DNA of 64,000 nt from Morchella semilibera (lineage: Eukaryota; Ascomycota; Pezizomycetes; Pezizales; Morchellaceae). The DNA lies in NCBI GenBank assembly GCA_009192285.1, contig WBVU01000011.1, positions 988,668 through 1,052,667 on the forward strand. The letters run 5' to 3'. Under the pieces are notes generated by a model, which did not search any database, was not told the DNA's origin, and saw nothing but the letters and a program-made list of their open reading frames with translations. A program made the translations under genes and the position numbers. This document shows positions 48,726-59,967 of the stretch, piece by piece; position 1 is the stretch's first letter; the number at the start of each line of letters is the position of its first letter.

Positions 48726-50970
48726 CCAGTGAAACATATATCATGTAGCATTAAGTATAAGTATAAAGTGCAAGAAGCCCAATGGCATTTGACACGCCCA
48801 CACGACTCACTCCCAATTCAATTCAATTCAATTCTGTGTGACGTGGTGCTCTGTCTGTCGCAAGTATCGCAGGGGGTGATTGGTGGGGGGACGAAATTAG
48901 AAAGGGTTCAGATTATTATAATAAACCTCCCGATGATCTGGGACAGCCACGTATCCCTTCTTAATAAAGAGCCACATGGCGGTTATCCTGGTTGTGATTT
49001 GGTGGAGCAGAAGAGCAGCATGAGTTTAAATGTTGCAGGATTAACGTTTGTTACCGCTTTGGGAAGGGGGAATGGATTTGAATAAGGTTATCCCCAGGAC
49101 CAGGGCGAGTCAGTCTGCGGTCGAGTATGTAACCACATCTTAATCTATCAAATTGTTTCCCACCCCACCCCACCATGCCCTCTCCCCCAAGATGGGGCAT
49201 GCATGCCTTCGTTCCTGGTTGTATGTTGGGTAGGTATTCCAGTACTCTACTTAGAGTACCATGTGCTTAGATCTAGAGTGTCCCTGCATGCATCTCAGTA
49301 GAGTAGATAGATACACACGGGAAGAACAATCAAGACCTCACCAATGTTAATCCACATCAATCCAATTCAGGTATCCTCAACGGACACATCACGAAGGTGG
49401 GGCGTTCAATTGAGCATAACAACACCAACCGCACCAATGACTTATATCCAGGTCCGAATTGAGAACCTGTTCTCTCAGCCCCAGCTTCAAGAAGTGTTAC
49501 TACTGGTGGGGGGTAATGTCTATGAAACCCCCATACGGACTTCTTATTCTTATCTCATCCCGCGCGCGACAACGTATGTAGATACACGTACCTACATACA
49601 TAACATCATCATCGCCAGGCCAGTCAGTTCCTCGCTCGCCTGCTCAGCCAAATATCTTCCACATAGCTCTCGTTACCAGACCTTGGATCCAACCTGCAGG
49701 GAGCGTTCACCTAGAGTAGGAAGAGTAAGCACCAAGAAAAGTACTTCCCCGGCGGCGGCGGGTGCAGGTACTGTAGTCCGCACGGCTACCCAACCAGTGA
49801 GAGGGAGGCATCGATCGCATCACAGCATCAGCACGCCCCCGCCGTCAAAAACAACACACGGCCAACCGCTACGTGGAGAGTATCTAAATATGTAGGTACG
49901 CCCACATGTGCATCAATCTTCTACGGAGCCGAGCAGCGCGTTCCTGGCGAGCGGGCGTATGAGCAGCCTACACGTCGGTCGGACGGGAAGAAAAGCTGCA
50001 CCTCATCGATATACCACCGCGCGGTGTGGACTGAGGAGCTGGAGTGCACATGGACGGGCCGTCTACTCCTCAGCTTTGGAGTTCGATTGGGGTATCATCT
50101 TGAGATGTCTTTCCCATTATGGGTGATCTATTGCGGTGGATTGGGGATTTGGAAAAAGAGTTACTATTTGGGCTTGTTACACTTCCGGGACAGTGAAGAA
50201 ACCTTTTTGCGCGCGGAAAGGAAAGCTGGGGATGGGTCTTAGAAACTGAATTGGCCAGCGCCTTGCCATCTGTCAGTCGCGATGAACACCCCGTTGGAGG
50301 AGGAAGAAGGTTATCAGCAGATACTAGCCAGCTCTGGACCTTGAAAGCCCTCACTTATATCAGTTGATCTTAAGTGATCATTTGCTTTTGACACTCAACT
50401 CCCGCTATCGAAGTTGCAATGTCTTTCGGGCGCGGTCAAACGTGGCCTTCAGTACTGCCTGGATTGACTACTTGTCTTGACAGCGAAAATCATCCTACAT
50501 AGAGAAGAAACCTTTAGGCATTCGTTCATACCCGACATTGTTCCTCTAGCTCTCTTCCCTATTCTCACCATCACCCCAGAATTTTATCCCTCCACTCTCT
50601 CTACTACAACCTCTTAATTCGCACTCTGCATGCCATGACTACATGTATCTCTCCTTCATACCACAAACACCGTCTACGATCTCAATAACAGCAGTGAGGA
50701 GGTTGCGCGCAAAAAGAGTTTTCAGAAAGCATAACATGTATCTGGGCTGCCATTCCTTCACAAGATATCACTCACCAATTATGAAGGAGTCTCTAGTATG
50801 ATTCCGGGATATCGTGGGGTAACGGTTCCCGAACCCCACACCACTAACCGAGGATTTGCCTGCCATTTTTGACGGCTATCTGCTGCGGTCTCGCGGGCCG
50901 CTCCTGCTTTGTGGGGTCGAGTGAGAGATGTTGTCTGCTGGTGTTGGCTGGCCATGGGTTGAGTCGGGCT

Positions 50971-50998
50971 TGAGCTGAGCTGAGCTGAGCTGAGCTGA
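50971..50998 (+). repeat. TGAGC pentanucleotide repeat
   Basis: Five perfect TGAGC units followed by a TGACC variant. Confidence 0.9.
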
Positions 50999-53805
50999 CC
51001 TCGAGTTACAAAGAGGAACAGCTGGATCAGTGTCCGGAGATGTCCTCATGGTTGTTGCATGTGCTTGAGATGGCCGTACGGGGGCGACTAGCCCCGGGGC
51101 AAAGCACATTACCTAGCAATTTGCTTTGGGCTTACACGGGATGCAGGGCCCCGGGAAGAAGGAATTGCACTTAGACAGGCCCTGACTCGGGAGCTTACTG
51201 TATAACTGGCTCGGCTACAACTGTGGAGATTACGGTGGAATTAAATGCATGTATTTTAGGTTCTGCCGGTGTTACTGGCTGTGTAGATGGCCCGTGTAGT
51301 CAGTCAATCAGTCGGGCGTGTCCGTAATCTTCTCTACTATCCGGAACTTACATGTAAGATCATGGGCCAATGGTAGTAATATTACACGTAGAGTACAACG
51401 GTGCTGGTGGCCACGAATAAGACCCAACCATCGACTGTAACATAGCACCCTGCACCTATAGAATCTGGCAAGCTTGCGGTTGGCCGCTGGGGTGCCTTAT
51501 ATAATTATGGCAATATGTCAAAGGAGTGACTGATTGGGTCAATTAACTTGGCATCGCAATTAGAGAGCTTAAGCGCCGGGTGTCGTCTAGTTTATGGCCA
51601 CTGACTGGCCCTCTGTGTGGTGCTGGGCCCTCTGCCAGTTGTATTACGAGCTTGGGTCGACTTCTACCGTTAGTATGGGTCGAGAGCGGGAGGTAAATAG
51701 CTGATACCGGAAATAAAAATCCCCACATGTGCTCCTCTCGTTTCTCACGCCCAATCGTTGTCAACACGCAGCATGGCGAGTGACATTTTATGAACCCGAA
51801 TTACTCGGTCGATCAAGTAGTATCGTCTTGGAGGGTGGGGTGCTTCTGCCTCTGGCACTGATGATCTAGGGGTATATAGCGAAAGGCCCAAACAAAGTAG
51901 TTGAAGCACCGCAGCAGCAGCTCGGAGGTATAAGTAGGACCTTTGCTTTGAAATCACCAGGGTTTAATTTCTGAGCGGCATCGGCAATCATGAGGGTTCA
52001 ACCCCTAATATAATAGGGACCCGAAGGCTCTAGCGGGTTGACGGGGCGGTAGGTGTTTTTCTTGCGCCGGGAAGTAAGTGTCCGTTATCAAGGCGTTTGT
52101 GCAGCGCCGGTCTGGCCGTGGGTGTCCCGTCTCGGTCCCTCCTCTGTCGGTCTTTGTGTGCCCCCGGCCCGTTCCTCCCGCTTCAGGGTCGGTTCACATA
52201 CCAAGACGACTAACGACTCGCGTTGCGTGCGGTGTCGCCTTGTCTCAGGCCCGGGTGTGGCGGGTGGTTTTGCGGGGGATCTGGACATGGGGTCGGTTTG
52301 TTGGTCAATCGCACCAGAAACGCTCTCTCCCCATACATATGCTTAGATGTATGCTTCACTTGGCGCACAGCCACTCACTCGGCCTGTTTCGACATACACA
52401 AGCTGTTTGATAATCCATTGATTAACAAGTTTCGGTCTGCTGGTGATCTGACGGGCCATCTGGAGGCTTATGCTTATATGTGACGCGATGTTTCTGTCAG
52501 TTCAAGCTGGTTCTAGTGATGTTGATGGTGATGGTGTCGTTACAGGACGCCGTTTCAAGGACCAAGGCCTAACAAAAGAAATCGTTGAAAAGAAGTTTAC
52601 AAGCGTGCAGACTCCGTTGTGGCCTGTTGCTAGACGGCCCTGAAGGTCTCAAGCTTTAGATGGAGTCCAGGAACGATAACATGGGACGTTTTAATCTTAA
52701 TAGAACCACCGGGAATCAACACCATGAACCGGTAGGCCCAAACTCATTCGCGGGTCTGATTCTACAAAGAATGATAGGTACTAACTATAATTATATGAGA
52801 TAAATCCCACCGTCCCCAACAAGGATATCAACAGCCAGGAGGGGGAAAAAGAAGAAACCCCTACATAAAACACTATCCACATATTACATATTGAAGCCTG
52901 CGATACGGCTATGCGGCTTTAACCGACAGCTCTCTGCGTCACGTCACGGAATGTCTTATTCCTACAAGCGAGGCGAGATGGGGACATTCTGACAGTGTGG
53001 GGCATGGATATGAGGTGCCCACAGTGAGATACATACAATTATGACCATGGATAGGGCACTTTATGTACCCCTGAGTCGAGTTGGGGCCCGACTTTAGGCG
53101 CAAGCGCGCAAGTTCAAGTGGGAAGTATTGCCCTTCTCGCGGATACCGGGATGGTTAGAAAAACCCAATATATGGTTGTAGGCGTGCGATTGAGCGGCAA
53201 GGGACTCCACCCCGGGCTTTAGCTTAGTTCTAGGCTCGGTTTATGTTTGAATGATCCTTTAGGTAAGTGTGGGTATCCTTGTGTGCAGGCCATAGCTTCA
53301 TTTGCACCGATATTGGCACTGAATAACTTACTGGGTATAAGATGCTTGATACGGATGTGCGGGATATTACAGCTATCCTGTACGTAGCTACCCAGTAGAG
53401 ACGCCGATCATTGAACTCAACCCCTCAACAATCGTGTAGTTTCGTGTGAGAGACGGTTTTGAAAATAGTTTATGCCCATACTTCCCAGGCTCAATACCTC
53501 GTAAGTATATGTAAACTCTCTTGTCTCTGGGGCGTAATGCGCTAAAGCCTATTCGAGTACAGGGAAATTCACACATATCGGCCCGCAATCCATCTGACCG
53601 ATAAACCCCAGAGTTCAGGCTTTTATATACTCTATACCCCGATGGAGACGGCATCTAGATCGGTACATAGTGGCAACAAAGCCAAATTCTCCGCATGCCC
53701 CTGCTGAGAATATGGATTGTTTTTTCCCAGTTTTAGCCACAAGTGCTAGTTGTGATGTACCTGCAGGTTATATTATATTACGCTTTTGTTTTTTTCATAT
53801 ATATA

Positions 53806-54193
53806 TGGTGCGGCGCGTCTTAAAGGTGACATGTCTGTATTTCAGCTGGAACAATCTTGGCTGCTCCGAACCAATTAGAGCATGGTAATCCAGCCACCTT
53901 ATGGCTGGAAATCACATCTTAGCCGCAATTCGCATGAAAGAGGGTATAAAGGGTAATAATACTGTTCACTTCAACCAAGTCTTGGCACTTTTAGCATAAA
54001 AATAGATAGGTAAAAAGGCATCGTGAAATAGCTTTTCAAACAGGCAACGAATATCAAATAATCTTATGAATCAAAAAATCTTTAAACCATACCCTTTACC
54101 TAACAAATCTGATCTCATAGATTTTTGATATCTTGTCTGGTTGAAAAGTTATTCGCACTGCAATTTCTGTCACCTTTAAGCTGCGCCGCACCA
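53806..54193 (+). mobile_element. MITE, copy 1 of an inverted pair (388 bp)
   Basis: TA-flanked element with terminal inverted repeats of about 26 bp: the left end starts TGGTGCGGCGCGTCTTAAAG and the right end closes CACCTTTAAGCTGCGCCGCACCA. TA lies at 53804-53805 and 54194-54195. Internally it carries GGAACAATCTTGGCTGCTCCG near the left and AGATTTTTGATATCTTGTC near the right. No coding capacity. Size, TA target and ends fit a non-autonomous Tc1/mariner-type DNA transposon. Confidence 0.85.
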
Positions 54194-54218
54194 TATTCTG
54201 GGCCTAATAGGTTAGCTA

Positions 54219-54607
54219 CGGTGCCGCGCACGCTAAAGGTGACATAAATTGCATCGCTTATAACTCTCTAACCAGACAAGATATCAAAAATCTAACAGAC
54301 AAAATTGTAGGTATACCTAATATGAAGAATTTGGTCTGTTAGATTTTTGATATCTTGTCTGCCATTTACCTATTTTTGTATGTAAAAAGTGCCAAGACTT
54401 GGCGAAGTGGAACAGTATTATATGTATGTACCCATCTTTTTTTTTTTTTTTTTAACTCATAATTTCATTGTTTTCTAGAGTATTATATGTACCCATCTAT
54501 AGCCCTACATTACAGGTTTTCAGCCATAGCATGGCTCTTATTGGTTCATAAGCAATCGGAGTGGCCAAGATTGTTCCAACATGCCATCTTTAAGGCCCGC
54601 CGCACCA
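54219..54607 (-). mobile_element. MITE, copy 2 of the inverted pair (389 bp)
   Basis: The same element in opposite orientation, 25 bp to the right of copy 1. Ends are CGGTGCCGCGCACGCTAAAG and TTTAAGGCCCGCCGCACCA, with TA at 54217-54218 and 54608-54609. It holds a strong internal inverted repeat, CAGACAAGATATCAAAAATC (about 54273) against its reverse complement (about 54342), and a T16 run absent from copy 1. Its right end is 210 bp before the alpha-galactosidase start codon. Confidence 0.85.
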
Positions 54608-54817
54608 TACATAATTAGAACTAACTGCCTTTTGCCCGAGCTACATACCATACTTTATAGTGAGAGAACGGGTCAGAATATCCCGTAACCCTGACCAGAC
54701 AGATACACGGCCTTGAAGTGCCCAGAAGCTGTATTCACATTATAAAACCAGCCGCATCTCCTGCCTCTGATGGGGGTCCTGTCCCACTTGCCGCGTATCG
54801 TCGCAGGATTTGCAAAG

Positions 54818-56529
54818 ATGGGGATCTTGAGAGTACTATCGGCTTCAGCAGTTGCCATTGGAGTTGCCCAGGCACTCGTCACAAAAGATGGAAAGACCGG
54901 AAGGTTACCCGCAATGGGTTTCAACTCATGGAATGCTTTCAGGTGTAACATCTCCGAGGATGTCTTTCTCACTGCAGCAGAGGAGATTGTTAGTCTAGGA
55001 CTCAAGGACGCGGGCTACGAGTATGTCAATATCGATGGTATGATTATAGTTACCTCTTGTGCTTATGGAAAGCTCTCTGACTTCTGGCATCTGTAGATTG
55101 TTGGGCAGATCTAACTCTCTGGAGAGACAACTCCACTGGCCAAATTGTTCCAGACTATAAAAAGTTTCCGGATGGCATCAATGGTACTGCGGCCAAGGTT
55201 CATGGCATGGGGTTGAAGATGGGCATCTACTCAGATGCTGGGGAGAAAACCTGTGCCGGATATCCGGGCTCTCTTTACCACGAGGAGGTCGATGCAGCAA
55301 CGTTCGCTGAATGGGGAATTGACTGTAAATTCCGCCCTTACAGCGCCGGGGAGGCTTTAACCGACTAACCCGTATCCTAGACCTGAAGTACGACAATTGC
55401 AATGTTCCCGATAACTGGACAGATACCTATTATTGGGTAATTGGCCCTTGCAAGGGAATTCATATATATTCATAGCACTAACACCGATTAGGAAGCGCCC
55501 TACGAGAATGCTCCGGCAGATTGGGATTGGAGCGCTACTAATACAGCAAAGCGCTACTACCGCATGAGGGATGCCCTAGCAAAGGTAGACCGTGTTATAA
55601 ACTACGGCCTCTGTAACTGGGGTCAAGCTCTTGTTGAGACGTGGGGTAACGCAACCGGCCAGAGTTGGAGATTGACTGGGTAAGACCTTGTTTTTGCAAA
55701 GGTTTTAGTAGATAGTAGAATACAGTACTGATACTGTGGTAGTGATATTGGGCCATACTGGCATATGCTTATGCCAATTGTGAGCCTTACGAGTTATAAG
55801 CTTGAGTATGGCAACTTCTTTGGTCACAATGATATGGATATGCTGGAAGTTGGAAACGGAAACTTGACTGAGGTGATTTTTCCCTCCTCAATACGCAACT
55901 ATCATTTCTAACATTTCACAATATAGGCCGAGACAAGAGCGCACTTTGGGCTATGGGCTGCTATGAAATCCCCCCTATTGATTGGAACTCCAGTAAGACG
56001 ATTTTCCTTGACATCTGGATGACCCGGGCGCTAACAGAGTTCGATATAGCTTGATTTAATTGGCGAGACAGATCTTGCGGTCCTTAAAAACTGGGAATTC
56101 ATTCAGTTCAATCAAGACCCAGTGTTTGGAGAATCGGTTAAGCTCTTCAAATGGGGCAATGGCCAAGACCGCGGTTGGAAGTGGTAAGTTCTCTCTTTCC
56201 CCTCTTCGTATCCCCTTTACTCAATCTCTTATCCCCTCAGGAACGAGACCATGCCAGCAGAATACTATGCCGGCCCTTCGGTCCGTGGCATCCACGTCTT
56301 CATCCTTAACGTCCTCGACACCACGAAGGTGAAGTCCTTCGACTTCAGCGAGGTGCCAGGATTAGACCCAAAGAAGAAGTACAAGGTGCATGATATGTGG
56401 ACCCATAAGGATCTTCCCGGAACATACTCCAAGAAGTTTTCAATCAAGGTTGACAGCCATGACCTAGCAGGGCTGCTGTTTACGGAGGCAAAGAAAGGGA
56501 AGAGGAGTTTGCTTGATGGGTGGTTTTAG
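54818..56529 (+). CDS. Secreted alpha-galactosidase, GH27
   Basis: Retaining glycoside hydrolase removing terminal alpha-1,6-galactose from raffinose-type sugars or galactomannan. Eight exons: 54818-55037, 55097-55324, 55381-55436, 55492-55679, 55743-55872, 55927-55992, 56050-56183 and 56241-56529; every junction is in phase, giving 436 residues. The start [19 protein letters not shown] is a signal peptide; an in-frame ATG 16 codons upstream (54770) is less likely because it would bury the signal. GH27 marks: [48 protein letters not shown] with nucleophile Asp154, [20 protein letters not shown] with the likely acid/base Asp232, [12 protein letters not shown], and [13 protein letters not shown]-terminal beta domain closes with LAGLLFTEA. 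Several N-x-S/T sites suit secretion. The promoter is short because a MITE ends 210 bp upstream. Confidence 0.95.
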
Positions 56530-57111
56530 GTGTGCTTGGCGCTGGAAAAAAAATAATGTTGATTATGACGTATATATAAGTTGAATGTGGCTCGCCTTAG
56601 GCCATTGCTAAGATCTTGGACCCGTTAATTGCACGCGTCCTCATCAATCGGGAGGGTACTCCTTGTACTCTATGATAGGTTGTCTATATATCTTTTTAGG
56701 AGTCTTGAGTACCAGTAGTGATTAGTTGCCATTATGAATTGCGGTGAGGAATGGGGTTTACTGGCTATGCGTGGCATTGGAGGTCGTGATAATGTTTGTC
56801 TCTTGTTGTTTTAACTTCCGGCAATGCTATCTGCTACTGCATGGCGCGGGGAGTAGGGCTGCAAACTATATGTGGCCGATTATACCTTATACCTTATACC
56901 GGGGAGGAAAATATTACCCTGCCTCCGGAGAGTGGGAGGAAAGGGTTTGTCATTGCCTTCGGGCTGCATACATATGAAGTATCAATACCTTATACCACCA
57001 CCTGTGCCCGTTCCGCAGGACTAGATCGTGGTTAAAGCCTGGGGTAGTGCTGAGGTACACATGTGTTTATACTCCGTCACCATTTTCATAACTTCTATCA
57101 GATTACATATA
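56530..57111. other. Intergenic region downstream of alpha-galactosidase
   Basis: 3' flank of the alpha-galactosidase gene, converging on the membrane-protein gene. Short frames at 56744-57035 show no family resemblance. Nothing else identified before the MITE. Confidence 0.5.
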
Positions 57112-57297
57112 CAGTCCAATCGCCCTATAAGAGCTAGAGTACCTTTTATAAGGGTACATGTAGTCGCTTTATAAGAGTATGGGTTCTCGGGCTAAATAGC
57201 CTTTGTACACACAAACTCTCCCTGTATACAAGGGTACATGCCCTGTAAGGCTACGACTTCGCGCCACTTTTGTACCCTTATAGGGCGATTCGAACAG
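57112..57297. mobile_element. Pogo-like MITE, 186 bp
   Basis: TA-flanked (57110-57111, 57298-57299) element whose left end reads CAGTCCAATCGCCCTATAAG and whose right end, reversed, reads CTGTTCGAATCGCCCTATAAG. The shared AATCGCCCTATAAG block is perfect. CAGT-type ends with a TA target are typical of pogo/Fot-type elements. Inside are several partial copies of the end motif (CTTTATAAGAG, GGGTACATG). No coding capacity. Confidence 0.7.
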
Positions 57298-57624
57298 TAC
57301 TATTTGTCCTTAGCGTAATTTGTGCTCGGGAATTTGTTGTTTCATTAAAAAAACACCTGGTCATGAAACCTAATTGTGAAGGAGGGAAGCAGGGTTGTGG
57401 GCCGATTGAAAATAGCAGACTCTTAAGTCATTGAATGTATTCATAGAAACTACAAACCATAGATACCCAGTTCCGAAAAGGAACTCTAAGATATTGTAAC
57501 AACCAAGTACTCCTTTCCTTTTGCACCGTATAATATATATACATTGTTTAACAAAAATTGAAATAAAAGAAAAATAGACATGCATAACATATGTACTCCC
57601 AAGAAAACTCCGCTCAAACAATCA

Positions 57625-59967
57625 TTATATACGGCTCGTCATAGCACGTATCCTCGCACGCGGCCCTCCAGGCGACGGCGACTTCATAGGGGGAGCAACA
57701 TACTTGTCGTCGAGTGTCAAACCAAGAGCTCCATGTGGCAGCTCTGCAAACTTGATCTTGACGTTTTGCACACTGACCTCGTCTGGGTACTTGTCAGCCA
57801 GAGGAGTCGACCGGCCACCCAAGTCAAGTCCACCCTGACTGCTAGCAACCAGGAGACTGGTGGTACTTGTTGGGTTAAACTCATATAACTCCCCACCAGC
57901 GCGCAACCCATACCACAGGTATGCAAAAGCCATGAATACAACACATATCAAGGGCACTAGGGCATATAGGGCCACAATCGCGCCATTATATCCCATACGG
58001 TAATGCGTCAAGTTTCCAGTAATGTTCCTGGATCCTGGTGCATGACTTGCTGAGTAGTACAGCCGTAGAGAAGTCATTTCCATCTCGTAGAATCCCCTGA
58101 TAATATTCTCAAAGCTTGTAGCCATATCCTGCTTCTCGTCATCACCCGTCTGGTGACGAAGTGATAGGATGCTGTCGGCAATCATGTTTCCACCGATTGA
58201 AATACCGTACCAGAATATCTGGAAGATAGCGTCAATGGCTTCAAAGTCGGTAGGAGTCATCCCAGGTGTATCGAATGTTTCCACAACACGGGATGTAAAG
58301 TCATTGGTGACACTTGAGTACGTTACATTATTAATTGTGACGCGTGGTTCGAGGCGGCAAGTAAGGTTTTGAAATTTCTTGTAAGGGTCTGTTTCGTAAA
58401 CCCCAAAAGGACGGACAAAGATGTAATAGCCAGGTCCATATGATGGCATACTAGGGCAATGAATGGTCATGACATTTCCAGCCTCTGGGACCATAAGTTC
58501 GAAGTTATAGTCGTATTGACATCTTATAGCCATTGTTAGAATAATCCATGTGTATGGTGAAAAGGGGGGATATAAAATTTACCTTCCATAGGTATAAGTT
58601 TGGTTAAAATCATATCTGGTGTGTGTATAATTACGGATACTATTCTCCCCGATAACGGGACCCGACGTAATCTTGGTCGGAGTAGTGCTCATTATGAACT
58701 GAGATATCGGCGATGTGGTGTTCTGCTCACAGGTGACGTCTACGGTGGAACCTTGAAGCAACATGGAGTAGTTGTAGGTAGACGGGAATGGCTTCTCGTC
58801 CAGGAAATAGTTGAGATTATCAAAGGCTTTGAAGCCATTTCTTCCTACAGGAAGTGTTCCACCAGTCGTACCGTTAAAATTGACATCCCCAATCTTTGTA
58901 ATAGCCTTCAGACCAAGACCCTGTTCCACAGCTGCACGCCCGCCCTGAAGAATCATAGAGGTATCATCTCTCTAATTTTGATCAGTAGGTGAATTACCAA
59001 TAACCGTAAGCACTGATACTTACATAAGGGCATGTCGAAAACATATAACTAGAATTTGTGATATTATTTTTATACGGCCACCAAGTACAACCTACAACAG
59101 TCCTGTTATTCGTATCCGCATACTAAACACACATCAACTGTTAGGAAGAAACTTCAATAAATGAAATACAGATATTCGACTTACCCAATCAAAGAAAGAT
59201 GACTTCGTCATATCGAGTTCGGTTGCAAATAGGGGGTTCGTTTTTATTAGCGAGATTGGGGTCAATAAACCCGCAAAGCCCACTGTGAGTGCAGCTGTCA
59301 CTAGTGCTGAAATTACAGTATATAGCGACAACCAAGGGCGGCGCTTGTCAAACATTGAACCCTGATGTGATAATTTCACCCAACCTTTTTCATACAATGT
59401 TAGCTCAACCGTTATAAAGCGGAGAGAAGGATGTTCTCACTCTCAATAGTGGAGATTTTGGCCCCCTTGACAATGAGCTTTCGGGCCATCAGACTGATGG
59501 TGCATGCGTATACCCATAGTGTAATCCATGCAATTATAGATGCAATCGCAGTCCACAGAATGGTATTCGTCTTTGGATTCGCGAACATCCATTTTGTATC
59601 CTTTAGCGAGAAGAAAATAGGTTTCCTCCGTCCCTGGATCCAGAACCCCAAGCTTCCAAAAAATATCGCTAGTAGAATAAAACCGTAAACTACGAATGGT
59701 GTAATTCGGGGTTTGGGTATTTTGATTTTTCTACATAGGAACCCCGCTGTTAGTTTCCATCATTCAGAAAGGCTACATGAATAAACATAGGAGGGAAGGC
59801 TCTTACCTAGAACCCACGAGTCCCTCATGTGAAGTCTTCCTAAAACCTTCCGGGTCATATTCCGTCGCCCTCTGGACCCCGGTTGTTTTGTGAGTATCGA
59901 TATCGTCCGCGCCGCTAATTTCGTTATGAGTGTCGTTCTGCATGACTGGATTATATTGTCGCTCCAT
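57625..59967 (-). CDS. Unrecognised four-span membrane protein with large glycosylated ectodomain
   Basis: I do not recognise the family. Six exons on the minus strand: 59967-59807, 59730-59441, 59384-59185, 59122-59024, 58971-58583 and 58522-57625; all phases agree, giving 678 residues from MERQYNPVMQND. The N-terminus is hydrophilic. Three hydrophobic segments follow: PFVVYGFILLAIFFGSLGFW, ILWTAIASIIAWITLWVYA and LYTVISALVTAALTVGFAGL. Then comes a region of over 300 residues rich in N-x-S/T sites (NRT, NIT, NSS, NGT, NYS, NTT, NYT, NQT, NVT) with several cysteines, so extracellular or luminal. A fourth span, NGAIVALYALVPLICVVFMAF, precedes a tail of about 90 residues. The layout recalls lineage-specific ascomycete plasma-membrane proteins of unknown function. 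No catalytic motif is visible. It converges on the alpha-galactosidase gene. Confidence 0.82.

Larger units (their letters stand above)
46473..53805. other. Long gene-free region (7.3 kb)
   Basis: The longest gap in the window. The left 250 bp are the upstream region of the oxygenase gene. Across the rest I see only short unrelated frames, a GGTACATA microsatellite, the 28-bp palindrome, three TACATGTA sites (48708, 50640, 51349), a pentanucleotide run and A/T-rich tracts. No retroelement, tRNA or conserved protein was recognised. Confidence 0.5.

Noticed and set aside
46473-53805. Retrotransposon remnants in the longest gap
   Set aside because: Looked for reverse-transcriptase, integrase and protease motifs and long terminal repeats in both strands; none recognised.
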